This document shows, one piece after another, positions 39,858 to 47,109 of a DNA stretch of 50,280 nt. Under the pieces are notes generated by a model. That model was not told the origin of the DNA and did not search any database. It saw only the letters and a program-made list of their open reading frames with translations. Origin of the DNA: Candidatus Falkowiibacteriota bacterium (GTDB lineage: Bacteria > Patescibacteriota > Patescibacteriia > Patescibacteriales > Patescibacteriaceae); contig CAIUCZ010000049.1 of the NCBI GenBank assembly GCA_903897785.1, positions 1-50,280 of the forward strand. Reading direction: 5' to 3'. The translations under genes and the position numbers were made by a program. How positions within the stretch are numbered: position 1 is the stretch's first letter; each line of letters opens with the position of its first letter.

Positions 39858-40823
39858 TCAATTTCCTGTTTGCAAAATTTCTTTTACTTCGGCCAAGCTG
39901 TTTGTCTGCAATAATTTTATTTTCAAGGCTTTTGCTTCCGGCCGGCCGGCCAAATACCAGCCCAAGTGTTTTCTAAACTCCACAAAATGTTGGCCAGCAA
40001 AAAATTCTTCAAACATTTGACCATGCTCCAGCGCCAGGTCGATTATTTTTTTTAAATCTTGCGGCTTGCCAACGCCGCCGTTTAATTCGGCAAACAGCCA
40101 AGGGTTACCCAGCACGCCGCGCGCCAAACCCAAACCATCCGCTTCGGTTTTTTCTAAAATATTTTTTGCTTCGGCCAAATTATTAATTGCGCCATTGGCC
40201 AAAATCACGCCGCCAAAAACTTGCCTGGCATTTTTAATCATCTCAGTGTCAATCGGTCCGGCAAAACCTTGCGCCAGCGTCCGGCCGTGAATCATCACCG
40301 CGCTGATGTCCAGATCGCTCATCGCCTCGAGCCAGGTCAAAGCATCGACATCCTTGGCACCCGCCCGGATTTTCACCGACACCGGCAAGTCGGTATTATC
40401 CAACACCGCCTTAATCACCGCGTGCGATTTTTTAACGTCAACAAACAAGGCCGAGCCCGCGCCTTGTTTTAATACTTTGGGCACCGGGCAACCAAAATTA
40501 ATGTCAATGCCGGAGATAAGTTGAAAGTTAAAAGTTGAAAGTTGAAAGTCGGTTTGATTGGTTAATAATTTCACGGCATCGGCAAACTGCTTTGGCTCCA
40601 CACCAAACAGTTGCACAATATATGGAGACTCCTCCTCTGTCGCGCGCAACAATTCCAAAGTTTTTTCCGGCCGGTGCGTCAACGCGGCGACGCTGGCCAT
40701 TTCGCTATACAAAACAGCAGCGCCGAATCTTTTGCAGATGCGGCGAAAAGGCGAATCGGTGATGCCGGCCATGGGGGCTAGGGCGTAGATTGGTCGTAGC
40801 AGGTTATGCCAAAAATTTAACAT
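39858..40823 (-). CDS. dus: tRNA-dihydrouridine synthase with in-frame repeat insertion
   Basis: Dus reduces uridines of tRNA D-loops with FMN and NAD(P)H. The 321-residue product has YALAPMAGITDSPFRRICKRFGA, EMASVAAL, IDINFGCPVPKVLKQGAGSAL with catalytic Cys112, PVSVKIRAG, VMIHGRTLAQGF, ANGAIN and GLGLARGVLGNPWLF. Residues 92-102 (DFQLSTFNFQL) are encoded by AAAGTTG-type heptamers identical to the spacer arrays (40515-40550). They sit in the loop between helix ADAVKLL and the strand GIDINFG. The fold should tolerate this surface insertion. Confidence 0.95.
   Translation of the reverse strand: MLNFWHNLLRPIYALAPMAGITDSPFRRICKRFGAAVLYSEMASVAALTHRPEKTLELLRATEEESPYIVQLFGVEPKQFADAVKLLTNQTDFQLSTFNFQLISGIDINFGCPVPKVLKQGAGSALFVDVKKSHAVIKAVLDNTDLPVSVKIRAGAKDVDALTWLEAMSDLDISAVMIHGRTLAQGFAGPIDTEMIKNARQVFGGVILANGAINNLAEAKNILEKTEADGLGLARGVLGNPWLFAELNGGVGKPQDLKKIIDLALEHGQMFEEFFAGQHFVEFRKHLGWYLAGRPEAKALKIKLLQTNSLAEVKEILQTGN
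40515..40550. repeat. F1 heptamers inside dus
   Basis: AAGTTGAAAGTTAAAAGTTG and a following GAAAGTTGAAAGT lie in frame within dus. They match the arrays at 703 and 11349. Confidence 0.9.
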
Positions 40824-40880
40824 GGAATTTGGAATTTAGAATCTGGAATTTGGAACAAAATCCAAAGTTCAAAATTCAAA
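40824..40880. repeat. F3/F4 units upstream of dus
   Basis: GGAATTTGGAATTTAGAATC, then TCCAAAGTTCAAAATTCAAAT, with a small CCGCCCGCTGGCGG palindrome after them. Confidence 0.8.
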
Positions 40881-40935
40881 TCCGCCCGCTGGCGGAGTGG
40901 AGGCCATAAATGTCTACTGACAATAATAAAACGAA

Positions 40936-41391
40936 TTAAACTCTATCTGCCGTCAAAACTAATTTAACATGATCATGCTGATGGCCGGGATCAAACTCGG
41001 TAAATTTTTCAACTTTAATATTTTTAAATTTTTCTTGAAAATAAACTTGCAACTCTTCTGCGGAAAATCCCTTAGCGCCAAGCACTTGATCGGATTTATC
41101 AAAAGTTTGAATCAATAATTTCCCGCCCTGTCTTAAATTATTAAAACAAGCCAAAACAAACTCTTCTTTATTTTTAATAAATTGAAACACAAAATTAGAA
41201 TAAACAAAATCAAACAGTTGATCAGCTTTATAAGACAAGTTCAAATCAACTTCCGGCAAATCAACGCCAAAGGCAGACCAGCCCAATTGTTTTAAAGCCG
41301 CCACATCAACACCCTTGCCACAGCCTAAATCCAAAGCCGCGCCCGGCGCGGGAAAATTATGCTCAACAAAATTGGCTAAATATTTATTCAT
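40936..41391 (-). CDS. Class I SAM-dependent methyltransferase
   Basis: The 151-residue product is a minimal Rossmann methyltransferase: ALDLGCGKGVDVAAL (motif I), FGVDLPEVDLN (acidic residue that holds the ribose), FDFVYSNFVFQFI (motif IV region) and LRQGGKLLIQTFD. The substrate cannot be read; it resembles the tellurite-resistance TehB and ubiquinone-methyltransferase-like small enzymes. It lies 30 bp downstream of cysS on the same strand and may share its transcript. Confidence 0.85.
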   Translation of the reverse strand: MNKYLANFVEHNFPAPGAALDLGCGKGVDVAALKQLGWSAFGVDLPEVDLNLSYKADQLFDFVYSNFVFQFIKNKEEFVLACFNNLRQGGKLLIQTFDKSDQVLGAKGFSAEELQVYFQEKFKNIKVEKFTEFDPGHQHDHVKLVLTADRV

Positions 41392-41421
41392 TATGGTAAT
41401 TCTTAATTCTTCATTTTTAAT

Positions 41422-42843
41422 TTACTTGTACCTGATTTTTGTCTCCTCTTTCGTGTCCTCAATCGCAAAGCCCAGCTCCGCCAATTTATCGCGCAACCGG
41501 TCCGACTCGGCCCAATTCTTGTCAGCCCGCGATTGCAGCCGAGCTCGAAAAATTTCTTGGACCTCTTTCGGCAAATCTTCTGTATTTAAACTTAGAGCTG
41601 TCTTTAAATTTAAGCCCAGCACTCGGTCAAAATCCAAAACAGTGGCTAACTTTTCATCATCAGACAAGTCAGATTTTAAAACTTCTTGAAAAACAGCTAA
41701 CGCTTGCGCTGCGTTCAAATCGTCATTAACGGCGTTTAAAAATTTTTCTTTATATTCGTCATTCGCAATTTTTAATTCATAATTTTTAATTTTTAATTCT
41801 CGCACTTGATTATACAAATGCTCCAGACTGTTCTGCGCCGTTATTAAACTCTCCTCGCCATATTCCATGGGCTTGCGATAATGCACCTGCAAGGCGCTCA
41901 AGCGATAAACCAAAGGATTAATCTGCCGGTCCAATAAACCTTTTTGCAAAGTTAAAAAATTGTCATCGCTCTTGGCCATTTTTTTGCCGCCGGCAATATT
42001 TAAAAACGCGCCATGCAGCCAATAATTAAAAAACTTTTTGCCGGTCGCCGCTTCGCTTTGAGCGATCTCGTTGGTGTGGTGGACATTAATATGATCAATG
42101 CCGCCGCAATGAATATCCAGCCGCTGCCCCAAATATTTCAAACTCATAGCCGAACACTCAACATGCCAGCCGGGAAAACCGACGCCCCACGGGCTATCCC
42201 ATTCCATTTGGCGCCTGCCCTGAGCGGAGTCGAAGGGTTCTCCATCTTTAAAACTAAATTTCCACAAAGCAAAATCGGTCGGATTTTTCTTCTCTTCATT
42301 TTTTTCCACCCGCGCGCCTTCTTTCAGCTCATCCAGTTTCAAGTGGCTCAGTTTGTTGTAATCTTTGACTTTGGCCGTGTCAAAATAAACGCCGTCCGAA
42401 GTTTTGTAAGTAAAGCCCTTGTCTTCCAAAACTTTAATCAAATCAATTTGTTCTTGAATATTGTCGGTGGCTTTGCACCAAATGGTCGGCTCCAGGATAT
42501 TTAACGCCGCCAGGTCTTTTTTTAAAGCGTCGGTATAAAATTGGGCAATCTCCCAGGCGCTTTTGTGCTCGCGACGGGCACCGAGTTCTAATTTGTCCTC
42601 GCCCATATCCATATCACCCGTCAAATGGCCGACATCAGTGATATTCATCACATGCTTGACGTCATAGCCATTGTAAAGCAAAACTCGTTTGAGCAAATCT
42701 TCAAACAAGTAGGTGCGCAAATTGCCCAAATGGGCATAGTTATAAACCGTCGGCCCGCAAGTATATAATCCGACCTGACCGGCGACGATCGGTTTAAACT
42801 CCTCCTTTTTGAGGGACAATGTGTTGTATAGAAATATAGACAT
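41422..42843 (-). CDS. cysS: Cysteinyl-tRNA synthetase with two in-frame repeat insertions
   Basis: CysS charges tRNA-Cys. The product has 473 residues from the ATG at 42843; the frame extends upstream into spacer repeats. It has the HIGH-like YNYAHLGN, zinc ligand Cys29, GWHVECSAM (Cys230), DHINVHHTNE (His255, Glu259), and KMAKS (288-292). Two surface loops contain spacer-repeat sequence. FDSAQGRRQ (204-212), just before WDSPWG, is encoded by a CCTGAGCGGAGTCGAAGGG element. KIKNYELKIANDE (351-363) is encoded by AATTTTTAATTC units. Both keep the frame. The C-terminal domain is complete. Confidence 0.95.
   Translation of the reverse strand: MSIFLYNTLSLKKEEFKPIVAGQVGLYTCGPTVYNYAHLGNLRTYLFEDLLKRVLLYNGYDVKHVMNITDVGHLTGDMDMGEDKLELGARREHKSAWEIAQFYTDALKKDLAALNILEPTIWCKATDNIQEQIDLIKVLEDKGFTYKTSDGVYFDTAKVKDYNKLSHLKLDELKEGARVEKNEEKKNPTDFALWKFSFKDGEPFDSAQGRRQMEWDSPWGVGFPGWHVECSAMSLKYLGQRLDIHCGGIDHINVHHTNEIAQSEAATGKKFFNYWLHGAFLNIAGGKKMAKSDDNFLTLQKGLLDRQINPLVYRLSALQVHYRKPMEYGEESLITAQNSLEHLYNQVRELKIKNYELKIANDEYKEKFLNAVNDDLNAAQALAVFQEVLKSDLSDDEKLATVLDFDRVLGLNLKTALSLNTEDLPKEVQEIFRARLQSRADKNWAESDRLRDKLAELGFAIEDTKEETKIRYK
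41765..41809. repeat. F5 octamers inside cysS
   Basis: GCAATTTTTAATTCATAATT and the following TTTAATTTTTAATTC are in frame and encode an ELKIKNYELKI-type segment. Confidence 0.85.
42213..42243. repeat. CCTGAGCGGAGTCGAAGG element inside cysS
   Basis: GCCTGCCCTGAGCGGAGTCG followed by AAGGGTTC encodes EPFDSAQGR. This word is a widely dispersed bacterial repeat; here it lies in frame within a conserved enzyme. Confidence 0.8.
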
Positions 42844-42847
42844 AAAT

Positions 42848-43011
42848 TTAATACGAATGTTACGAATTAAACCCGCCTGCCGGCGAGGCACGGTCCGAAT
42901 ACCACGAATTGATTACGAATTCGTTCCGCCGGCCGGCGGATTCGCATTCATTCGTAGTGTATACCAATTGCGATGGCAGAAGTAACCCCAACGTAATTCG
43001 TAACATTCGTA
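42848..43011. repeat. F2 array with palindromes and one variable-core module
   Basis: CGAATGTTACGAATT units carry a nested CCCGCCTGCCGGCGAGGCA (42871-42890) and a CGCCGGCCGGCG palindrome (42926-42938). Then comes a plus-strand ATTCGTAGTGT-N18-GAAGTAACCCCAACGTAATT module (about 42951-43010). Confidence 0.8.
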
Positions 43012-43347
43012 TTATTTACCTTTCAAATTTTGCGCGGCATAATTAAATTCCAAGAAATATTTTTGCCACTGGCTGTCGGTTGATTGATAAAGATTATCGC
43101 CAAAACTGTCCACCCACATTTCTCGAGCGCGGCAGACTTCTTTGGCGCGCTGGCTATTCTTGGCATCGGCCAAAGTCAAATCAAACAACTCCAAAGCGCG
43201 TTCAAAAGCCAACTGCGAATAGACTTGATTGCCTTTATTTTTCCAATTGATCGCCCGGATAACCTCACTGCCGATATTGGCCAGTTGCTCGATCAAAGAC
43301 AAGTGTAACCAAGTATCGCTCGTTTGTTGATCGTGTTGATTATTCAT
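43012..43347 (-). CDS. Helical hypothetical protein coupled to DUF5674
   Basis: 111 residues with no family I can name. It is all-helical in appearance (TWLHLSLIEQLANIGSEVIRAINWKNKGN; LAFERALELFDLTLADAKNSQRAKEVCRAREMWVDSF), with a conserved-looking central bundle. Its ATG overlaps the DUF5674 gene end by 8 bp (GATGAATAA arrangement), so the pair is translationally coupled and the products may interact. The gene-pair layout, two small overlapping soluble proteins, is compatible with a toxin-antitoxin pair, but nothing in the sequence proves it. Confidence 0.72.
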   Translation of the reverse strand: MNNQHDQQTSDTWLHLSLIEQLANIGSEVIRAINWKNKGNQVYSQLAFERALELFDLTLADAKNSQRAKEVCRAREMWVDSFGDNLYQSTDSQWQKYFLEFNYAAQNLKGK

Positions 43348-43684
43348 CTTTCACTAAATTATTAATTATTTTTCTAATCTCGTCTTGGATAGCCAAATCA
43401 TCAACCGAGCGGCTGCGATTACCTTGGGACGGCCGCAGATTGATCATCGAATCAAACTCCACAAAATCATCGCCCGCCAAATCAGGATACAAATTAATCC
43501 CCCAAAGACTCGCTTGTTTTGAGCCGTTGGCCAACAGCAGAGCCTCTTCGTCGGCATGCAGGCCGGCATCAATCGCCATCAATCCCAAATCAACGTCAAC
43601 CACCGCCTTGACCAATGAGCCGAACATTTTAGCCGACATCGCCTTTAATTCGGCAATAGTAATGTTGTCTTTAACTATTTTCAT
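43340..43684 (-). CDS. DUF5674 family protein
   Basis: 114 residues with the DUF5674 signature: MKIVKDNITIAELKAMSAKMFGSLVKAVVDVDLG, ADEEALLLANGSKQASLWGINLYPD, and FVEFDSMINLRPSQGNRSRSVDD. The family has no known function. The conserved charged loop RPSQGNRSR suggests binding of a phosphate or nucleic acid, which is only inference. It is the first gene of a two-gene unit with the helical protein at 43012. Confidence 0.85.
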   Translation of the reverse strand: MKIVKDNITIAELKAMSAKMFGSLVKAVVDVDLGLMAIDAGLHADEEALLLANGSKQASLWGINLYPDLAGDDFVEFDSMINLRPSQGNRSRSVDDLAIQDEIRKIINNLVKDE

Positions 43685-43718
43685 ATATCCCTAGCCTAGC
43701 AAAAAAGTTATAAAATGG

Positions 43719-43753
43719 CAATAAAAAAGCACAGCCATTGTTTGGCGTGCTTT
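43719..43753 (-). terminator. Terminator of the RpoA-CTD-like gene
   Basis: On the minus strand AAAGCACGCCA and TGGCTGTGCTTT pair and are followed by TTTTATT. Confidence 0.85.
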
Positions 43754-43763
43754 ACTACGATTG

Positions 43764-44144
43764 TTACCAGGGTGACGGCTCCAGACGATTGAGTTGAGCT
43801 TTAATCTCTTGGATTTGCTCGTCGCTAAAACCGTAATAATTAACCAGATGGCCGATCGAGGTGTTGACCAAGTCGCCGACAGTTTTTAAGTTTGACTCAA
43901 ATAACTTTTTTCGACAACAAGGCCGTAGATTTAGACAATCAATGCTCTTGGCGATAGCTTTTTTGGGCTCGCTTTGTTTGACGAGCTTTTGAGCGCGATG
44001 TTTCAAGTTCGCTCTTGAAGGCTTTTTGTACCATTTTTTTGTTCCCAAAAAAATGTCGACTTGATCGCTTGCTTTCTCTTCCGCTTTTTTCAGAAAAGAA
44101 ATCTTGCGTATAAGCTTGCGCTTTCGTCCGCTGATAAGGGCCAT
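43764..44144 (-). CDS. Basic protein with RpoA-CTD-like helix-hairpin-helix domain
   Basis: 126 residues from the ATG at 44144, chosen because AAGGAG lies five bases upstream; a GTG two codons earlier is less likely. The N-terminal half is very basic (GRKRKLIRKISFLKKAEEK; KKWYKKPSRANLKHRAQKLVK). Residues from about 65 on (SIDCLNLRPCCRKKLFESNLKTVGDLVNTSIGHLVNYYGFSDEQIQEIKAQL) follow the pattern of the RNA polymerase alpha C-terminal domain. That domain binds UP-element DNA and activators. A free-standing copy could bind DNA or compete with RNA polymerase. Function unproven. Confidence 0.75.
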   Translation of the reverse strand: MALISGRKRKLIRKISFLKKAEEKASDQVDIFLGTKKWYKKPSRANLKHRAQKLVKQSEPKKAIAKSIDCLNLRPCCRKKLFESNLKTVGDLVNTSIGHLVNYYGFSDEQIQEIKAQLNRLEPSPW

Positions 44145-44180
44145 AATCACTCCTTAAAATTGTAAAAAAACCATTCTGCT

Positions 44181-44255
44181 TGGAGCCGGAAAGAGGACTC
44201 GAACCCCCAACCTACGGTTTACAAAACCGTTGCTCTACCATTGAGCTATTCCGGC
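44181..44255 (-). tRNA. tRNA-Thr (UGU)
   Basis: A complete cloverleaf on the minus strand: acceptor GCCGGAA/TTCCGGC, D stem GCTC/GAGC, anticodon stem ACGGT/ACCGT with loop TTTGTAA (anticodon TGT), and T arm GGGGG-TTCGAGT-CCTCT with G-U pairs. CCA is encoded (44181-44183), unlike the Glu and Lys genes. No upstream 5'-end duplication is present. Confidence 0.95.
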
Positions 44256-44305
44256 AAATAATGCTTTTATTTATAGCTAAAAATATGCAAAAAAGCAAAT
44301 CGATT

Positions 44306-44383
44306 TGTCATCCTGAGGAACGAGGGATCTCTTACGCCTAAAGCTTAAGAATTAAGAGATCCCTCGCAAGGCTCGGGATGACA
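44306..44383. repeat. Paired REP-like element
   Basis: TGTCATCCTGAGGAACGAGG-GATCTCTTA and TAAGAGATCCCTCGC-AAGGCTCGGGATGACA make one long inverted repeat with an F5-like centre. Confidence 0.88.
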
Positions 44384-44424
44384 AAACCTTATTTTTAATT
44401 TTTAATTGTCATTTTGCATTTTGA

Positions 44425-44459
44425 CCCGCCTGCAACACTATGCGTGTATTGCGGGCAGG
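44425..44459. repeat. CCCGCCTGCAACAC/GTATTGCGGGCAGG palindrome
   Basis: Fourth copy of the GC-rich palindrome family seen at 23.9, 27.9 and 30.6 kb. It overlaps the 3' end of the next GT gene and encodes its last residues. Confidence 0.85.
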
Positions 44460-45694
44460 GATTTTAATTTTGCATTAATCAACAGTCGATAAACTTGATT
44501 CAATTCTCGATAATGTTTTTCCGCGGAAAAGTTGGTCACCATCAAGGCTCGGCCTGCTCGGCCGGCCGTTTCCAATTTTTGCTTGTCAAAATAAAGCCGG
44601 TTTAATTTCTCGGCCAAATCCTTGGCATCGCCGGCTTTAAACAGCCAGCCGCTTTGGTTGTTTTTTAGCGTCTCCGGCAAACCGCCAATCTCGGCCGCCA
44701 ACACCGGCTTGCCCACAGCTTGCGCTTCCAGACTGACCAAGCCAAACACTTCCGGCCAGACCGACGGCACGATCAACAGCCCCGCTTGACGCGTCAGCTC
44801 GACCAGTTCATGACCGAACTTCGGCCCGACCAGTTCCACTCGCTCGCTTAATTTTTTATCTTTAATCAGTTGCGCCAAGTGTTTATACTCCGGCCCGAGA
44901 CCGGCAATTTTTAATTTAACATTGCGGTCAGCCAGACCCATCGCCTCAATCAACACGTCAAGCCCTTTCTCCGGTACCAGCCGGCCGACAAACAAAGCGT
45001 AATCCCCCGGTCTGAATTCCGGCTCGGCTTTGGTCGAGACAAACAGCGGCAAAACTTTAATTTTGTCCGCCGGATAACCATGTGCCACCAGTTTGTCTTT
45101 AACAAATTGCGACGGCGCTAAATACAAGTCGACCAAGCGCTCATAAAATTTAAATACCCGATGATGCATATAAAACTCGGCGGTCGCCAACAGACTGCGG
45201 CGCCAAGAGCCGTTAACCGAACGCCGCGTCAGACAATGCCATAGGTTATCACACACTTCTTCGGCCGAACCGAAACGATCAAACATATTATAATTCGGGC
45301 AAATCAGCTTCCAGTCATGGACCGTCATCACCACCGGCAAATTAAATTTTTTGGCCGCCACCAACACCGACGGCGACAGCTGATGATAAATATTATGCAC
45401 ATGCACGATGTCCGGTTGTTCTTGGCGGATTAATTTTTTTAATTTATGCGCCGCTTCAAAGCTATAAATCATCCGGCCGGGTAAACGCAACAAGTCGTGC
45501 AAAGTCGGCCGATGAAAATCGATTTGGCTGACAAAAAAATCCTCGCGCTCGTCCGGCAAATTATGCTCGCCGGCCATGCAAAATTTAACCGTTTCCCAAC
45601 GGTTGGTTTTGAGCAAATCGGCCAAGGCTAAAAAATAGCCGTCCGCCCCGCCCTTGGCATAATTAAATTTATTAATCAATAAGACCTTGGTCAT
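44438..45694 (-). CDS. GT4-type glycosyltransferase (capsule/exopolysaccharide)
   Basis: The 418-residue GT-B enzyme has LLINKFNYAKGGADGYFLALADLL (WcaI/GT4 start), HVHNIYHQLSP, VMTVHDWKLICPNYNMFDR, YALFVGRLVPEKGLDVLIEAM, and PSVWPEVFGLVSLEAQAVGKPV, the EX7E region. This pattern fits capsular glycosyltransferases of the WcaL/WbpX kind. Its start overlaps the Wzy-like gene by 23 bp, so the genes are coupled. The last seven residues (SLPAIHA) come from a nested palindrome, so the original C-terminus may have been replaced. Confidence 0.9.
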   Translation of the reverse strand: MTKVLLINKFNYAKGGADGYFLALADLLKTNRWETVKFCMAGEHNLPDEREDFFVSQIDFHRPTLHDLLRLPGRMIYSFEAAHKLKKLIRQEQPDIVHVHNIYHQLSPSVLVAAKKFNLPVVMTVHDWKLICPNYNMFDRFGSAEEVCDNLWHCLTRRSVNGSWRRSLLATAEFYMHHRVFKFYERLVDLYLAPSQFVKDKLVAHGYPADKIKVLPLFVSTKAEPEFRPGDYALFVGRLVPEKGLDVLIEAMGLADRNVKLKIAGLGPEYKHLAQLIKDKKLSERVELVGPKFGHELVELTRQAGLLIVPSVWPEVFGLVSLEAQAVGKPVLAAEIGGLPETLKNNQSGWLFKAGDAKDLAEKLNRLYFDKQKLETAGRAGRALMVTNFSAEKHYRELNQVYRLLINAKLKSLPAIHA

Positions 45695-47105
45695 AATTTT
45701 GCATTAACCCCCAGGTCAGCCAAAAAAAGCTGCCCAAAAAATTCGCTTCCAGATACGGCTGGAACAACCAAGCAAGCGCCTGCACGGCCGCCAAACCGAT
45801 CAAACTGATTTTAAGCCAGCGCGACCAATCGCTTGCGGCTTTGCGCTTGCCGATTTTGCAGGCCAGATTTGCCAGCCATAAAAACAGCAAGCCCAAACCC
45901 AAAACACCGGTTTGCATCAAAATCGCCAGCCACGAGTTGTGCATATTGCGCAACTCCACGACCGCGCGATAACCGTTCAAATTAATGGCCACGCTTTGGC
46001 CGAAACCGGCCCCGATCAACCATTGCCAGCCGTAATTATGCCAAGCCGTCTGCCACACCGCCTGCCGCCACATAACGCTGCTGTCATCGCCGACGGTTAA
46101 AGCATTGACGCGCAGTGACAACTGCCGGCCGGTGTCAATCAAAGAACGGCTCACCGGCAAATAATAAGCGCCGGCGATAATCAGCGCGGCGGCCAAAAGT
46201 ATTCCAATTACCAGCCACAAATATTTTTGGCACAAGCGGCCCAAAGCTTGACGCCATTGCCCGCCCAGCTGCGTCAGTATTATTAACAACCCGCCCAGCA
46301 AAGCGATCCACAAATGGCGCATCAACGAACCGACAATACCGATCAGCCACAGCGGCAGCAAAACGGTCAGCCATTCGGCCAAACGATTGCGCCGAACAAC
46401 GGCGTAAGTCACCGCCGGCAAAAACAGCAAGGTTAAATAAAAAGCATGATTAAACGCCAAGACGCGCGCGCCGGGCGTAGACAAAGGCGTATACTGCGTC
46501 CACAAACCGGTGCCGGTATAAAGCCCATAAGCCAAAAAACCCAAAATGCCGACGCCGCCGGCCAAAGCAAACGCGAACAAACGGCGCAAATGTTCGCGAC
46601 GATCGATCAACCAAGCGGTCAGCCAGAAAAGCAAAGCATACAAGCCGTAATTTTTCCACGAGCTGAACGTCGGCTGCAACGGATTGTTCAGCACTAGCCA
46701 GCTGTAAAAAAAATTAACACTGACCGTTGCGATAAAAATAGCCAACAGCCAATCGCTCGCCCGCCAGCTAATTTTGGTGCGACCGGACAAAAAAGCAATC
46801 AGCCAAGCAACGATCATTGCCAAAAATAAAACATCAAACAAATAAAATTTATACTCCTGCCCGCCCACTGTCACCGGGGCCAGCGTAAAAAACTTTTCCC
46901 AGATAAACGTCAAAAAAACCAGAGCGTAAAGCCCGGCGCGCGGCCGCGCCAGAACCAGAGCAAAACTGGCGGCGGCGCACAACAAATATAAATAGAAATT
47001 AAAGCCGGCAAAAAAATTTAAAAAAATCACCAGCGACAGCAAAACAATCACGGCGCCGGCGGCCATAACATCGTTATTAATTTTGATCGCGCCGCCGTTG
47101 GCCAT
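45672..47105 (-). CDS. O-antigen ligase/polymerase-like membrane protein (Wzy/WaaL)
   Basis: 477 residues from the ATG at 47105, 4 bp after the Wzz-like stop; the frame is open further upstream but lies over the Wzz gene. The protein has about ten membrane helices (VIVLLSLVIFLNFFAGFNFYLYLLCA; ALVFLTFIWEKFF; YGLYALLFWLTAWLI) and a large outer loop. The segment RNMHNSWLAILMQTGVLGLGLLFLWL is the Wzy_C/O-antigen ligase signature with the conserved HN. It should polymerise or ligate lipid-linked glycan units outside the membrane, with chain length set by the neighbouring Wzz-like protein. Confidence 0.85.
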   Translation of the reverse strand: MANGGAIKINNDVMAAGAVIVLLSLVIFLNFFAGFNFYLYLLCAAASFALVLARPRAGLYALVFLTFIWEKFFTLAPVTVGGQEYKFYLFDVLFLAMIVAWLIAFLSGRTKISWRASDWLLAIFIATVSVNFFYSWLVLNNPLQPTFSSWKNYGLYALLFWLTAWLIDRREHLRRLFAFALAGGVGILGFLAYGLYTGTGLWTQYTPLSTPGARVLAFNHAFYLTLLFLPAVTYAVVRRNRLAEWLTVLLPLWLIGIVGSLMRHLWIALLGGLLIILTQLGGQWRQALGRLCQKYLWLVIGILLAAALIIAGAYYLPVSRSLIDTGRQLSLRVNALTVGDDSSVMWRQAVWQTAWHNYGWQWLIGAGFGQSVAINLNGYRAVVELRNMHNSWLAILMQTGVLGLGLLFLWLANLACKIGKRKAASDWSRWLKISLIGLAAVQALAWLFQPYLEANFLGSFFWLTWGLMQNYDQGLID

Positions 47106-47109
47106 AAAA

